A stretch of DNA of 56,621 nt from positions 1 through 56,621 of the forward strand of contig JAJQBI010000068.1 in NCBI GenBank assembly GCA_021203365.1. The letters are read 5' to 3'. A model generated the notes under the pieces. It worked only from the letters and a program-made list of their open reading frames with translations, had not been told where the DNA came from and did not search any database. The stretch is from Clostridiales bacterium. Its GTDB lineage: Bacteria > Bacillota > Clostridia > Lachnospirales > Lachnospiraceae. Both the position numbers and the translations under genes were made by a program. Shown here piece after piece: positions 17,502 through 26,960 of this stretch (within the stretch, counting starts at the first letter, position 1; each line of letters begins with the position of its first letter).

Positions 17502-18363
17502 GCAGCGTGGTAACACAGACCTCCTTCACCGCCCGCGTGTAATCGGCGTGATACAGCTGGGCGAAAATCGCCACATTGGAACCCACCGGGGCGGACGCAG
17601 CGATCAGAATGGAAAGCTTCACGGTATAGTATTTCTCCGGGAACAGGGCCAGAAGAAACAGGGTCAGCAGCGGAATCAGAATCAGACGGAACAGCGCGCA
17701 GCGGTACACGATTTTTTCCGTAAAAAGGGTGCGCAGCGGGATCTGCGCCAGATAGACTCCCAGAACGATCATGGCCAGCGGCCCGTTCATAGAGGAAATG
17801 GTTCCCAGCATACCGGTGATCGTTTCAGGCAGGAAAACCGGCAGGAGAAACAGCAGCACGCCCGCCAGAAAGCTCAGCACAATGGGGTTGGTACATATCT
17901 TTCTGGGGGAGACCGCGCTGCGGTCACCGCTGATGGTCACCACCCCATAGGTCCACTGAAGAATATTCAGCAAAGCCACAAAGGAGGCAATATAAAAGAC
18001 GGCATCCTCCCCCAGGGTCATCCGCACAAGGGGAATCCCGATAAATCCGGCATTTGAAAACGCGGCGCCGAACCGCTCAATCCCCCATTCCTTCGAAAAC
18101 GCGAGACGGCTGACCAGAATGGAGAGCAGAAGCGCCAGCAGCGCCGCTATAAAGGAGACCGCCAGTCCTTCCAGCTTCTCCATGGTAAATTCCTCCAGAC
18201 AGGAATTCAGGATCGCGCAGGGCATGACTACATAGAGAAGCAGCCGTCCGATATCAGCGCTTCCCTGAAGCCCCACAAGCTTTTTCCTGAAGAGGAAATA
18301 ACCTATGAGAAGATACACCATCATAATCAGATTCTGTTTTAATAAAAGCAGGGGAATAGACAC
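17449..18363 (-). CDS. auxin efflux carrier (AEC) family transporter
   Basis: A 304-residue inner-membrane protein with about ten predicted transmembrane helices in two repeats. The start MSIPLLLLKQNLIMMVYLLIGYF and the MPCAILNSCLEEF and NAGFIGIPLV segments are typical of the AEC/YfdV group of the bile/arsenite/riboflavin transporter superfamily, thought to export small organic acids such as malate or amino-acid derivatives. The start codon is GTG with GGAGGTG 7 bases upstream. It converges on, and overlaps by 53 bases, the LysR gene, so the two transcripts are antisense at their ends. Substrate unknown. Confidence 0.9.
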   Translation of the reverse strand: MSIPLLLLKQNLIMMVYLLIGYFLFRKKLVGLQGSADIGRLLLYVVMPCAILNSCLEEFTMEKLEGLAVSFIAALLALLLSILVSRLAFSKEWGIERFGAAFSNAGFIGIPLVRMTLGEDAVFYIASFVALLNILQWTYGVVTISGDRSAVSPRKICTNPIVLSFLAGVLLFLLPVFLPETITGMLGTISSMNGPLAMIVLGVYLAQIPLRTLFTEKIVYRCALFRLILIPLLTLFLLALFPEKYYTVKLSILIAASAPVGSNVAIFAQLYHADYTRAVKEVCVTTLLSILTLPLLLGIASYIL

Positions 18364-18520
18364 GGGCTCCCACCTCCGGTTTTGATTTTCGCCTCAGAGT
18401 ATTCTGGTTTTTGTGACCTTGTCATCCGCCGGAAAACATCTAATAACGATTGGGATCATTATAATACAGAAAAATCATATTTTAAAATACATGTATCTTT
18501 ATAAAATTATAGGTTTTAAA

Positions 18521-19453
18521 TTATATTCTCTGCCTTTCCCTCATCCATCGCACCACATCCCCATATACCTTTTCTCTGTCCGGCTCATTGAGAATCTCGT
18601 GCCGGTCCTCCGGATAAAGAATGCAGGTGACATCCTGCATTCCCAGTTCCCGGAACTGCTTTTCCACCTGCCGGACACCCTTCCCGGAATCTCCCACCGG
18701 ATCCTCAGCCCCGGAGATAAACAGCACCGGGAGGCTTCTGGGCATGCAGGCCAGATACTCCGGCCGGCTGATTTTATTCAGAGTCAGCATCAGGTTGTAA
18801 TAGCCGTTAAAGGTAAAGGAAAAACCGCATTTTTCATCAGCCAGATAAGCATCCACGTTTTCCCGGTTCCGGCTGATCCAGTCCACGGAGGTTCGGTTGG
18901 GCCGGAACTGCAGGTTATAAACTCCGGAGGTCAGCCACTGAAACAAACCGCTGTGATGCTTCCAGCCCAGAATCTCACCGCCCAGTCCGCAAAGCGCCAT
19001 TCCCATCCGTGTTTCCGCCTCTGAATGATATCCTGTGCCGCAGAGCACCGCGCCATCCAGGCCGTCACCGTAGCGGCAGAGATACAGCCGGGTCAGAAAG
19101 GAACCCATGCTGTGTCCGAAAATGAAATAGGGGACATTGTCATATTTCTTCTTCATCCGGCGATATACCTGATGAATGTCACGGACCAGCGCACGGCTGC
19201 CGTGCTCCTTCGCAAAATATCCGTAGTCTTCCTTTCCGGCTGCTGAATCGCCGTGTCCCAGATGATCATGTCCGGCCACGGCCATCCCCTGCTCTGTCAG
19301 ATACCGGGCAAATTCATCATAACGGGCAATATATTCGGACATGCCGTGAACCAGCTGCACCACCGCGCGTACCTCCCCCTCCGGGAGCCAGCACATTCCA
19401 TGAATTTTCCGACTGCCTTCCGCGGATCGAAAATAAAAATGTTCCACTCGCAT
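18521..19453 (-). CDS. alpha/beta hydrolase, lysophospholipase/monoacylglycerol lipase-like
   Basis: A 310-residue serine hydrolase of the S33/Hydrolase_4 type. The oxyanion region VQLVHGMSEYIARY (about 32-45) and GHDHLGHGDS (61-70), nucleophile elbow GHSMG with Ser115, acid SGAEDP (about 246) and catalytic His in PEDRHEIL (about 290) follow the order seen in bacterial monoacylglycerol lipases and PldB-like lysophospholipases. No signal peptide. GGAGG stands 8 bases before the ATG. It lies alone between the AEC gene and the nitroreductase unit, same strand. Confidence 0.88.
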   Translation of the reverse strand: MRVEHFYFRSAEGSRKIHGMCWLPEGEVRAVVQLVHGMSEYIARYDEFARYLTEQGMAVAGHDHLGHGDSAAGKEDYGYFAKEHGSRALVRDIHQVYRRMKKKYDNVPYFIFGHSMGSFLTRLYLCRYGDGLDGAVLCGTGYHSEAETRMGMALCGLGGEILGWKHHSGLFQWLTSGVYNLQFRPNRTSVDWISRNRENVDAYLADEKCGFSFTFNGYYNLMLTLNKISRPEYLACMPRSLPVLFISGAEDPVGDSGKGVRQVEKQFRELGMQDVTCILYPEDRHEILNEPDREKVYGDVVRWMRERQRI

Positions 19454-19548
19454 ATGTTATGCCTCCTTCCATATCCGGAAATCTCCACAGTCAATATTCC
19501 CAGAATATTCAAACTCCTCAGGAATCTGCTCTGTATTCTTCCCTTCTT

Positions 19549-20124
19549 CTAAATCAGAATATCCTCCAGTTTCCGCTTCGGTACGTAATGCACCCCGTTT
19601 TCATCCCGATAATATTTCGTACTGCCATCCTCGCCCACCTCAGCAAGACGGATATCCTCGGCCGGTTTTCCAAAGGCCACGATCAGGTTGGGCAGAATGT
19701 GCTCCGGAAGCTCCAGCAGCTTCTGCACATCGTTTTTGTTAAAATTGCCGATCATGCATCCGCCAAGACCTTTTTCCACGGCAGCCAGAAGCATGGTCTG
19801 AGCCACAATTCCGATATCCCGGAGATAGGCGGTCTCATTAGAAACAATCTGCAGATCCTGGCAGATCACCACGAAGCCTGTGGGCTCTGTCCCCGGAAAC
19901 GGAAGGTTCAGCTGCGGCAGGGCCCGGGCCCAGCGCGTACACGCCTGAAGGGCTTCCACTTCTCCGGGCTCGCTTACAATATGGTATTTCAGAGGCTGCC
20001 GGTTGACGGAGGAGGCCGTAAACCGTGTGAGATCCACAAATTCAGTCAGTTCTTCCCGTGTAACCGGACGCGTCCGGTCATATCCCCGATAGCTCCGGTT
20101 TTGAATTACAAGCTCTTTAATCAT
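19549..20124 (-). CDS. nitroreductase-family FMN oxidoreductase
   Basis: A 191-residue flavoenzyme of the nitroreductase superfamily. Recognisable parts are the N-terminal RSYRGYDRTRPV (FMN phosphate contact region), TASSVNRQPLKYHIV (about 36-50) and the KGLGGCMIGNFNKNDVQKLLELPE segment (about 137-160) that ends with the conserved IVAFGKPAE. Proteins of this type use NAD(P)H to reduce quinones, nitro groups or other unknown substrates. Its ATG overlaps the stop of the upstream aminotransferase gene by 4 bases, so it is coupled to it; a shared role in amino-acid-derived metabolism is only a guess. Confidence 0.9.
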   Translation of the reverse strand: MIKELVIQNRSYRGYDRTRPVTREELTEFVDLTRFTASSVNRQPLKYHIVSEPGEVEALQACTRWARALPQLNLPFPGTEPTGFVVICQDLQIVSNETAYLRDIGIVAQTMLLAAVEKGLGGCMIGNFNKNDVQKLLELPEHILPNLIVAFGKPAEDIRLAEVGEDGSTKYYRDENGVHYVPKRKLEDILI

Positions 20125-21296
20125 CCTCTGTCTCCCTTTCTCTTTTCATTCAGATATCGCTCCATCCGCCCGAGGGCTTCTTTCAGCTCCGCGATGGAGT
20201 AGGCGTAGGAGATGCGGATAAAACCTTCCCCGCTTTCCCCGAAGGCATTCCCCGGAACCACAGCCACCTTTTCCTTTTCCAGAAGATCCAGGGCAAATTC
20301 CTCGCTCCCCATTCCAAGGCTCCGGATATCCGGGAAAATGTAGAACGCACCCTCCGGTTCAAAGCAGGGAAGCCCCATACGGTTCAGCTCGTGATAAACA
20401 TATCTCCGGCGCTGGTTATAGGATTCCCGCATTTCCCGCACATCCTCCCCGCCGTTTCGTATGGCCTCCACAGCCGCGTACTGACTCACCGTGGGTGCGC
20501 ACATAATAGCATACTGGTGGACCTTCACCATCTGCCCGATAATCTCATGATTTCCCAGGGCATAGCCCAGGCGCCATCCGGTCATGGCATAGCTTTTGGA
20601 AAAGCCGTTGATTACAATGGTCCGGTCCCGCATCCCCGGAAGGCTGGCAATGCTCACATGCTCTTTCCCATAGGTGAGCTCACTGTAAATCTCATCGGAA
20701 ATCACCAGAAGATTATGCTCCTCAATAATGGGAAGCAGCGCCTCCAGGTCTTCCTTCTCCATGATCGCGCCGGTGGGATTGTTGGGAAAGGACAGAAAAA
20801 GCGCCTTGGTTTTTTCTGTCACAGCCGCCTCCAGCTGCTCCTTTTTCAGGCGAAAATTATCCTCTGCCCGAAGCCGGATGGGGACGGGAACCCCGTCCGC
20901 AAGAACGATACAGGGGGCATAGGAGACAAAACAGGGTTCCACACAGATGACCTCATCCCCGGGATTCAGAATTGTGCGCATGGCCACATCGATGGCCTCG
21001 CTGCCTCCTACGGTGATCATCACCTCACTGGCCGGGTCATAGGTATTTCCGGTTTTTTCCCTGGCGTAATCGGAAATAGCCTCCCGCAGGGGCATCAGAC
21101 CGCTGTTGGAGGTATAAAAGGTCTTTCCTCCCCGGAGGGCTTCCATTCCGGCCTCCCGCACATGATAAGGCGTGTCAAAGTCCGGCTCGCCCACGCCCAG
21201 GGAAACCACTCCCGGAACCTCGTTGGCCACGTCGAAAAAGCGGCGGATTCCGGAGGGTTTCATATCCAGAACTCTTTTGGAAAGCAGCTCTCTCAT
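20121..21296 (-). CDS. class I/II PLP-dependent aminotransferase
   Basis: A 391-residue fold-type I aminotransferase. It shows the N-terminal GVGEPDFDTP (34-43), GGSEAI (97-102), NNPTGAIM (172-179) and the PLP-binding lysine K234 in FSKSYAMTGWRLGY, which is the signature of the aspartate/aromatic aminotransferase group (PatA/AspC-like branch of subfamily I gamma). Likely substrates are aspartate, aromatic amino acids or the N-acetyl-diaminopimelate precursor; sequence alone does not decide. It is the middle gene of an Lrp regulator-aminotransferase-nitroreductase unit with 4-base overlaps on both sides. Confidence 0.92.
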   Translation of the reverse strand: MRELLSKRVLDMKPSGIRRFFDVANEVPGVVSLGVGEPDFDTPYHVREAGMEALRGGKTFYTSNSGLMPLREAISDYAREKTGNTYDPASEVMITVGGSEAIDVAMRTILNPGDEVICVEPCFVSYAPCIVLADGVPVPIRLRAEDNFRLKKEQLEAAVTEKTKALFLSFPNNPTGAIMEKEDLEALLPIIEEHNLLVISDEIYSELTYGKEHVSIASLPGMRDRTIVINGFSKSYAMTGWRLGYALGNHEIIGQMVKVHQYAIMCAPTVSQYAAVEAIRNGGEDVREMRESYNQRRRYVYHELNRMGLPCFEPEGAFYIFPDIRSLGMGSEEFALDLLEKEKVAVVPGNAFGESGEGFIRISYAYSIAELKEALGRMERYLNEKRKGDRG

Positions 21297-21787
21297 GGGG
21301 TCACCACCATTCTCGGATCCGGTTTTTTCTCCGCGAAGCTGACGCCCAGCTCTTTATATTTGGTGAGAATGAAATGTGTGGTGGTATTCTGCACCTCATG
21401 AATATTCGCCAGCTTGCTGTTTACAAAAATGCTGATCTCCTTCAGATTCTGACCGGTTACAATTACCAGAAAATCGTAGGCGCCGGACATAAGATAAAGG
21501 GTTTTCACCTGGGGATAGGAACGGATCTTTTCCGCCAGCTTATCGTAACCGTCCCCGCCCTGGGGCGTCACACGAAGCTCCACCAGGGCCGTCACCGCGT
21601 CATCGGTCACTTTATCCCAGTTAATCAGGGTCTGATAACCACAGACAATCCCGTCCTTTTCAAGCTGGGCAATGGCGTCGTGAATCTCCTCCTCCGGGGT
21701 TCCCAGCAGGATCCCAAGCTCCTCATCGGTAAGGCGGCTGTTCTGCTCGATCAGTTTTAACAGGGCCAGTATATTCTGTTTCTGCAT
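21293..21787 (-). CDS. Lrp/AsnC-family transcriptional regulator
   Basis: A 164-residue Lrp-like protein: helix-turn-helix at about residues 5-45 (MQKQNILALLKLIEQNSRL, then TPEEEIHDAIAQLEKDGIVCGY) and a C-terminal RAM/AsnC ligand domain (about 62-140) with KVTDDAVTALVELRV and TLYLMSGAYDFLV. Such proteins sense amino acids and control amino-acid metabolism. The start at 21787 is chosen because GGAG lies about 10 bases upstream and the family begins there; the open frame upstream runs through a long hairpin. It overlaps the downstream aminotransferase by 4 bases, which suggests it controls its own operon. Confidence 0.9.
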   Translation of the reverse strand: MQKQNILALLKLIEQNSRLTDEELGILLGTPEEEIHDAIAQLEKDGIVCGYQTLINWDKVTDDAVTALVELRVTPQGGDGYDKLAEKIRSYPQVKTLYLMSGAYDFLVIVTGQNLKEISIFVNSKLANIHEVQNTTTHFILTKYKELGVSFAEKKPDPRMVVTP

Positions 21788-21813
21788 GATGCTCGCACTC
21801 CTTTTTATACATC

Positions 21814-21859
21814 GAGTGTCCCCGGCGGCCGAAAACATACCGGCCTTCCGGGAACACTC
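21814..21859. repeat. long GC-rich hairpin upstream of the Lrp-family gene
   Basis: Nested arms: outer GAGTGT/ACACTC (21814-21819, 21854-21859), then CCCGG/CCGGG, then GGCCG/CGGCC around an 8-9 base loop. It sits between the ppk1 stop and the Lrp start. No T-run follows on the minus strand, so it is not an ordinary ppk1 terminator. Confidence 0.8.
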
Positions 21860-21881
21860 CTGCTTTGATTCCTTCATTTAT

Positions 21882-24035
21882 TTATTTTTCCGACGGATCC
21901 TCCATGGGCTCCGCGGGTACAAACACACGGGACTTTTCCTTTTTCTCGTTCTTTGCGGCCTCGGCCCGCTCCTTCGCCTCCCGGGCCAGCTCCATCTGAG
22001 ACCACACGGCCGCCTTTCCTCTCCGGTCCGGTTTCTCGTAGGTGCCGTCCGGCTGCAGGATATGAGCCTTCACATTATCCCGGAACTGCAGATCCAGAAT
22101 GTGCTTGATCTCCTGGCGGATCTGCGGGTCTTCCACCGGGAAAACGATCTCCACACGGCGGTCCAGATTCCGGGGCATCCAGTCCGCACTGCCCATGTAT
22201 ATTTCCTCATCTCCGCCGTTGCAGAAATAGAAAATACGGCTGTGCTCCAGGAAATCCCCTACAATGGAGCGCACATGGATATGTTCACTCACACCTGGAA
22301 TTCCTGTTTTCAGACAGCAGATTCCCCGCACCAGCAGATTAATTTCCACCCCACAGGAGGACGCGTAGTAAAGCGCTGACATAATCTCCGGATCGCACAG
22401 GGAATTCATCTTGGCCACAATCTGGGCCGGGGCTCCCTTTTTCCCGTGCTCCGCCTCTCTCTCAATCAGCTTCACGAAGCGTTTTTTCATCCAGATGGGC
22501 GCCACCAGCAGCTTGTTCCAGCGTTTGGGCTCTGAATATCCGGAGAGCATGTTGAACACCGCCGTGGCATCCTCCCCGAACCGCTCATCGCAGGTGAAAA
22601 TCCCGCAGTCTGTGTAAAGCTTGGCCGTGGAATCGTTATAATTTCCGGTGGCCAGGTGCACATACCGGCGGATTCCCGTCTCCTCTCTGCGCACCACAAG
22701 GGTGATCTTGCTGTGCGTCTTCAGGCCCACCAGACCGTAAATTACATGGCAGCCGGCCTTTTCCAGCATCTTGGCCCAGACAATGTTGTGCTCCTCGTCA
22801 AAACGGGCCTTCAGCTCCACCAGCACGGAAACCTGCTTGCCGTTCTCCGCGGCCTGCGCCAGGGCGGCGATGATGGGGGAATTTCCGCTGACACGGTACA
22901 GAGTCTGCTTGATGGCCAGAACATCCGGGTCCTTAGAGGCCTGACGGACAAAGTTTACCACCGGGTCAAAGCTCATATAGGGATGATGCAGGAACACATC
23001 CCCCTCCCGGATCACCTGGAAAATATCCTTCTCATTCTGGAATGCCGGAACCGGCGCCGGCACATGCTTTGGAGTTTTATACTGGTCAAATCCCTCCAGC
23101 CCGTATATTTTCATAAGCACGGTCAGATCCAGGGGGCCGTTGATGGGGAAAATATCCTCTTCCTTAATCGCGAATTCCCTGCGCAGAATCTTCAGCAGGC
23201 GCTCATCCATCCGGTCTTCCACCTCCAGACGGATCACCTCGCCCCACTGCCGCTTCTTCAGCTGCTTCTGGATCTCCACCAGCAGGTCCTCCGCCTCGTC
23301 CTCATCGATGGTCAGATCCGCGTTTCGCATAATCCGGTAGGGGTTGGCACAAACCACCTCAAAGCCCTGAAAAAGCTTTCCGATGTTCCGCTCAATCACT
23401 TCCTCCAGAAGGATTACGGAGGTTCCGCCGTTTTTCTCCTTTGGCAGGGTGATCACCCTGGACAGCACAGAGGGAACCTGCACTGTGGCAAACTGCAGCT
23501 CTTCTTTGTGTTTTCCCGTTTCCCTGCGGATCAGCGCGCCGATGTTCAGGGTTTTGTTCCGGATCAGAGGGAAGGGTCTGGAGGAGTCCATGGCCATAGG
23601 GGTGAGTACCGGATAGACATTTTCTTCAAAATATCGGTCCACAAACTCGGCCTGCTTTTCACTCAGTCCCTCATGCTCCAGGATCAGGTGCAGTCCGGCT
23701 TTTTCCAGGGCGGGGATGAGAGAGCGGTTCAGGCAGTTATACTGCACGTGCACCAGCTCATGGGTATAGGTGCTGATCTCCTTCAGCTGTTCCCTGGAAG
23801 TCAGCCCCGCAATGTCTGTCTTGGTGTAGCCCACATGCACCTGATCCTTTAAGGAGGCCACGCGCACCATGTAAAACTCATCCAGGTTGGAGGAAGTGAT
23901 GCTCAGGAACTTCAGCCGTTCAAAAAGGGGAAGATTTTTGTCCCGCGCCTCACTGAGTACACGCTCGTCGAATTTCAGCCAGCTTAATTCCCGGTTTACA
24001 AAATACTCGGGTTTCTCAAAATCCTTGATTTCCAT
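21882..24035 (-). CDS. ppk1: polyphosphate kinase 1
   Basis: A 717-residue PPK1 that reversibly makes inorganic polyphosphate from ATP. The N-terminal domain begins FVNRELSWLKFDERVL, followed by SSNLDEFYMVR. The two essential histidines of the family are in LKTHSKITL and, about 19-20 residues later, VHLATGNYN. The C-terminus has a charged tail after residue 660. A GTG two codons upstream is possible, but AAGGAG is 9 bases from the ATG at 24035, the better spacing. It is the last gene of folC-pheA-DUF815-ppx-ppk1; only 14 bases separate it from ppx, an arrangement that puts the polyphosphate-making and -degrading enzymes together. Confidence 0.97.
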   Translation of the reverse strand: MEIKDFEKPEYFVNRELSWLKFDERVLSEARDKNLPLFERLKFLSITSSNLDEFYMVRVASLKDQVHVGYTKTDIAGLTSREQLKEISTYTHELVHVQYNCLNRSLIPALEKAGLHLILEHEGLSEKQAEFVDRYFEENVYPVLTPMAMDSSRPFPLIRNKTLNIGALIRRETGKHKEELQFATVQVPSVLSRVITLPKEKNGGTSVILLEEVIERNIGKLFQGFEVVCANPYRIMRNADLTIDEDEAEDLLVEIQKQLKKRQWGEVIRLEVEDRMDERLLKILRREFAIKEEDIFPINGPLDLTVLMKIYGLEGFDQYKTPKHVPAPVPAFQNEKDIFQVIREGDVFLHHPYMSFDPVVNFVRQASKDPDVLAIKQTLYRVSGNSPIIAALAQAAENGKQVSVLVELKARFDEEHNIVWAKMLEKAGCHVIYGLVGLKTHSKITLVVRREETGIRRYVHLATGNYNDSTAKLYTDCGIFTCDERFGEDATAVFNMLSGYSEPKRWNKLLVAPIWMKKRFVKLIEREAEHGKKGAPAQIVAKMNSLCDPEIMSALYYASSCGVEINLLVRGICCLKTGIPGVSEHIHVRSIVGDFLEHSRIFYFCNGGDEEIYMGSADWMPRNLDRRVEIVFPVEDPQIRQEIKHILDLQFRDNVKAHILQPDGTYEKPDRRGKAAVWSQMELAREAKERAEAAKNEKKEKSRVFVPAEPMEDPSEK

Positions 24036-24049
24036 TTTCACGGTCTCCT

Positions 24050-25585
24050 TTACACTCTTCTCTTGCGTCTGAGTACCAGACGGATGCCAAACACTTCCTC
24101 AAAGAAGGATACCTTATCCTTCAAAAGTCCCAGCTCCAGGGAGATATCCCGGTCGGAATCCAGAACCAGCTGAAGCTCCCGGTCCTTTAACACCGCCTTC
24201 ATGCCCTTCACCTTCTGATAATGGCTCCGGTCCATGGCGTTGGCCAGACGGAGGATGGCGGCCAGCTTGGCAGTGAGCAGATAGCGGTCAATGTCCACAC
24301 CGGCCTCCCCGTCAAATTTGTCATAGTACACAAACTCCGTGGTATTGTACCGCACGGCGCTGGCGATGATCTGCCTCTCCTCTGTGGACAGTCCGATGAT
24401 CTCCGTCGCCATGATGATCCGATAGGAACACTCCGCCACATCTCCCATACTGATATACTTTCCGCAGTCATGAAGCATGACGGCGATCTGCAGCAGAAGA
24501 CGCTCCCGTTTCCCCATGCCGTGAATTTTCTTCATACTGTCAAAAATGCCCAGGGCCAGATCGGTGGTTCCCTGAAGATGACTTTTGGCGCTGGAATAGC
24601 GCTTGGAAATATTCCGGGCAGCCACCAGAATATCATTCTCAAAATTGTGAGCGCTCTTAATAAAACGATTCTTCTCTGCGAAATCATAGGCGATTCCGTC
24701 CAGGAGAGAAACCCCCGGCATCCAGATGGTTTCCGTGTCAAAAATATTCATAAAGCAGCGGGTGATGACCATGGCGGGCGCCACAAGAGCCGCGTACTCG
24801 GTGTCAATCCCCATCTCCTCCGCCAGCTCCTCCTCGGATTTGCTGATCACATACTCATAGCGGCTGACAAATTCGTCCCTGGAAATCGTATTATCCACAA
24901 GCCGGTCCCGGAAAATATTGTCGGTCAGAAAATCTCCCATTATGATCAGGTTCTGGATGGTCCGGTCCTTCAGAAACAGACGCTGAAAGCTCATGAGATC
25001 ATTGCGGATAAACTCCTCCACCAGCTGATCGTAGTGGGTATTGGTTTTTTCCAGCTCACGTAGACGATCCCGGATGCGGACGCTTCCCATCCGGAGCGAC
25101 TGGGTGGTCACCAGAGCGTCCTTGTCAAACAGGGAAACCTGTACGCTTCCGCCGCCCACGTCCAGAATGGCGGTGCCCTTCTGAATGATTTTCTTAAAAC
25201 CGGCCTCTATGGCCGCGATGGACTTATATCCGAGAAAATGCTGCTCAGCGTTGCTCAGGACCTCCACCCGCACACCGGTGCGCCGGAAAATCTGTTCCAG
25301 AACAATGACCGGATTCTCCATTTCCCTCAGCGCGCTGGTGGCGCAGGCCCGGTACTCGGTCACCCCGAAATCCTGCATCATCCGCTTAAAATCAATCAGG
25401 ATCTCACAGACAGCATCCACCTTTTCCATGGACATTTTTCCTGTGGAATAAACGCCTGTGCCCAGATCCAGCTGATACCGCACATCATTCAGCTCCCGGA
25501 AGCCGTTTTTTTTCGCCATCTCAAAGACCTTCATGCTGATCTCATAGGAGCCGATGTCGATCGCCGCAAATGTTGTCACTGCCAT
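24050..25585 (-). CDS. ppx: Ppx/GppA exopolyphosphatase with C-terminal HD domain
   Basis: A 511-residue member of the Ppx/GppA family. The actin-like N-terminal half shows AAIDIGSYEISMK (about 6-18) and the phosphate-binding AILDVGGGSVQVSLF (about 145-159); the C-terminal half has an HD-type domain with MLHDCGKYI (about 387). Such enzymes cut polyphosphate and/or pppGpp. The first conserved motif has Tyr where many Ppx have Asn/Ser in the phosphate loop (GSYE), a small departure. The start at 25585 has AAGGAGG upstream. It sits directly before ppk1. Confidence 0.92.
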   Translation of the reverse strand: MAVTTFAAIDIGSYEISMKVFEMAKKNGFRELNDVRYQLDLGTGVYSTGKMSMEKVDAVCEILIDFKRMMQDFGVTEYRACATSALREMENPVIVLEQIFRRTGVRVEVLSNAEQHFLGYKSIAAIEAGFKKIIQKGTAILDVGGGSVQVSLFDKDALVTTQSLRMGSVRIRDRLRELEKTNTHYDQLVEEFIRNDLMSFQRLFLKDRTIQNLIIMGDFLTDNIFRDRLVDNTISRDEFVSRYEYVISKSEEELAEEMGIDTEYAALVAPAMVITRCFMNIFDTETIWMPGVSLLDGIAYDFAEKNRFIKSAHNFENDILVAARNISKRYSSAKSHLQGTTDLALGIFDSMKKIHGMGKRERLLLQIAVMLHDCGKYISMGDVAECSYRIIMATEIIGLSTEERQIIASAVRYNTTEFVYYDKFDGEAGVDIDRYLLTAKLAAILRLANAMDRSHYQKVKGMKAVLKDRELQLVLDSDRDISLELGLLKDKVSFFEEVFGIRLVLRRKRRV

Positions 25586-25630
25586 ACTCTCCCTCCTTAT
25601 CCAGATGCCCGCCCCTGCGGACATTTCCGT

Positions 25631-26938
25631 TTACTTCTGTTCCGTCCCCAGGATATGATCAATAAACTGCTGCGCGGTCCGGCCGGTAAGCCCTCCATGG
25701 GAAAGCTCCCACTGATTGGCCAGAAGAAGAAGACGTTCCTCCTCCATCTGTACGCCATAGCGTTCGGCCAGCACGCGGACGATATTCTGGAATTCCTTCT
25801 TGTTTGGCTTTCCAAAATAAATCTGTACCCCAAACCGATAAACCAGGGAAAGTTTCTCCTGGACGGTATCGGAGGAGTGAAGATCATCCTCGTCCGCCAG
25901 CTCCAGCTTGTCTGACGCGCGCTCCCGCACCAGATGTCTCCGGTTGCTGGTGGCGTAAATCAGGATGTTATCCGGTTTCTTTTCCAGACCGCCCTCAATC
26001 ACGGCCTTCAGATATTTGTACTCTGTCTCAAATTCCTCGAAGGAGAGATCATCCATATAAATGATAAAACGGTAGTTCCGGTTTTTAATCTGAGCAATCA
26101 CCTGGTTCAGATCCTGAAACTGGTGCTTGTAAACCTCAATAATGCGCAGCCCGTCCTCATAGTACCGGTTGAGAATTCCCTTGATGCTGGAGGATTTGCC
26201 AGTCCCGGCATCCCCGTAGAGAAGACAGTTGTTGGCCTTCCGTCCGTGGACAAAGGCTTCCGTATTCTCGATCAGCTTTTTCTTGGGAATCTCATATCCC
26301 ACCAGATCCTCCAGGCTGGTGTGCAAAATCCGGGTGATGGGCTCGATGACCACCTGTCCGTCCCTGTCATGGGCCACCCGGAAGGCTTTGTGCAGGCCGA
26401 ATTTCCCCACACCGTAATCCTTGTAAAACGCCACCATGTCACCCATAAATTCCTCCACAGTCTTTGCCTGGGAAAGGGCAATGCTCATGGTGTGAATCCG
26501 GTCCCGGATCCGGGTATTGTACATTTTACTGTCTCCGCCCGGGTTGCTGTAATCAGAAAGAATTTCGCACAGATCCGTATGAAAATAACTGTCCAGCGTC
26601 TTAAGATCGTAGTCATACAGTTCCTTGAAGATCCGGAAATCCTCTTTCGCAATCTCATTGATGCTGCCTTCTATGGCGCCGCGGATCTCGCTTGCACGGC
26701 TGAAGGCATTTTCATGATTCACCAGAAGATATGTAAGATAATTGTGCCAGAGATTCCCGGAAAAGCCATAGGACGCCGCAAGCTCCACCAGGCCGCTGCA
26801 GCAGCCAAAGAAATCATCCCGCTTTTCCTCCGGAGCGCTGGAGTGCTGTTCACACAGCTCCATGAGTTCCGCCATGGTTTCCAGGATCTCCCCCTGTTCA
26901 AAATTTCGATATAAAATACAGCTGTGAATACTTCTCAT
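25631..26938 (-). CDS. DUF815-family AAA ATPase
   Basis: A 435-residue ATPase of the DUF815 family. The C-terminal half has Walker A LLYGDAGTGKSSS (about 235-247), Walker B FIIYMDDLSFEE (about 278-289) and the sensor ATSNRRHLV (about 318). The N-terminal 180 residues are mostly helical and carry no motif I recognise. DUF815 proteins are widespread in bacteria but have no settled role. AGGA precedes the ATG at 26938. It follows pheA by 22 bases and precedes ppx by 45, so it looks co-transcribed with folC-pheA and ppx-ppk1. The neighbourhood suggests, but does not show, a link with polyphosphate. Confidence 0.88.
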   Translation of the reverse strand: MRSIHSCILYRNFEQGEILETMAELMELCEQHSSAPEEKRDDFFGCCSGLVELAASYGFSGNLWHNYLTYLLVNHENAFSRASEIRGAIEGSINEIAKEDFRIFKELYDYDLKTLDSYFHTDLCEILSDYSNPGGDSKMYNTRIRDRIHTMSIALSQAKTVEEFMGDMVAFYKDYGVGKFGLHKAFRVAHDRDGQVVIEPITRILHTSLEDLVGYEIPKKKLIENTEAFVHGRKANNCLLYGDAGTGKSSSIKGILNRYYEDGLRIIEVYKHQFQDLNQVIAQIKNRNYRFIIYMDDLSFEEFETEYKYLKAVIEGGLEKKPDNILIYATSNRRHLVRERASDKLELADEDDLHSSDTVQEKLSLVYRFGVQIYFGKPNKKEFQNIVRVLAERYGVQMEEERLLLLANQWELSHGGLTGRTAQQFIDHILGTEQK

Positions 26939-26960
26939 ATTGTTCCTTTCAGACGGCCTC

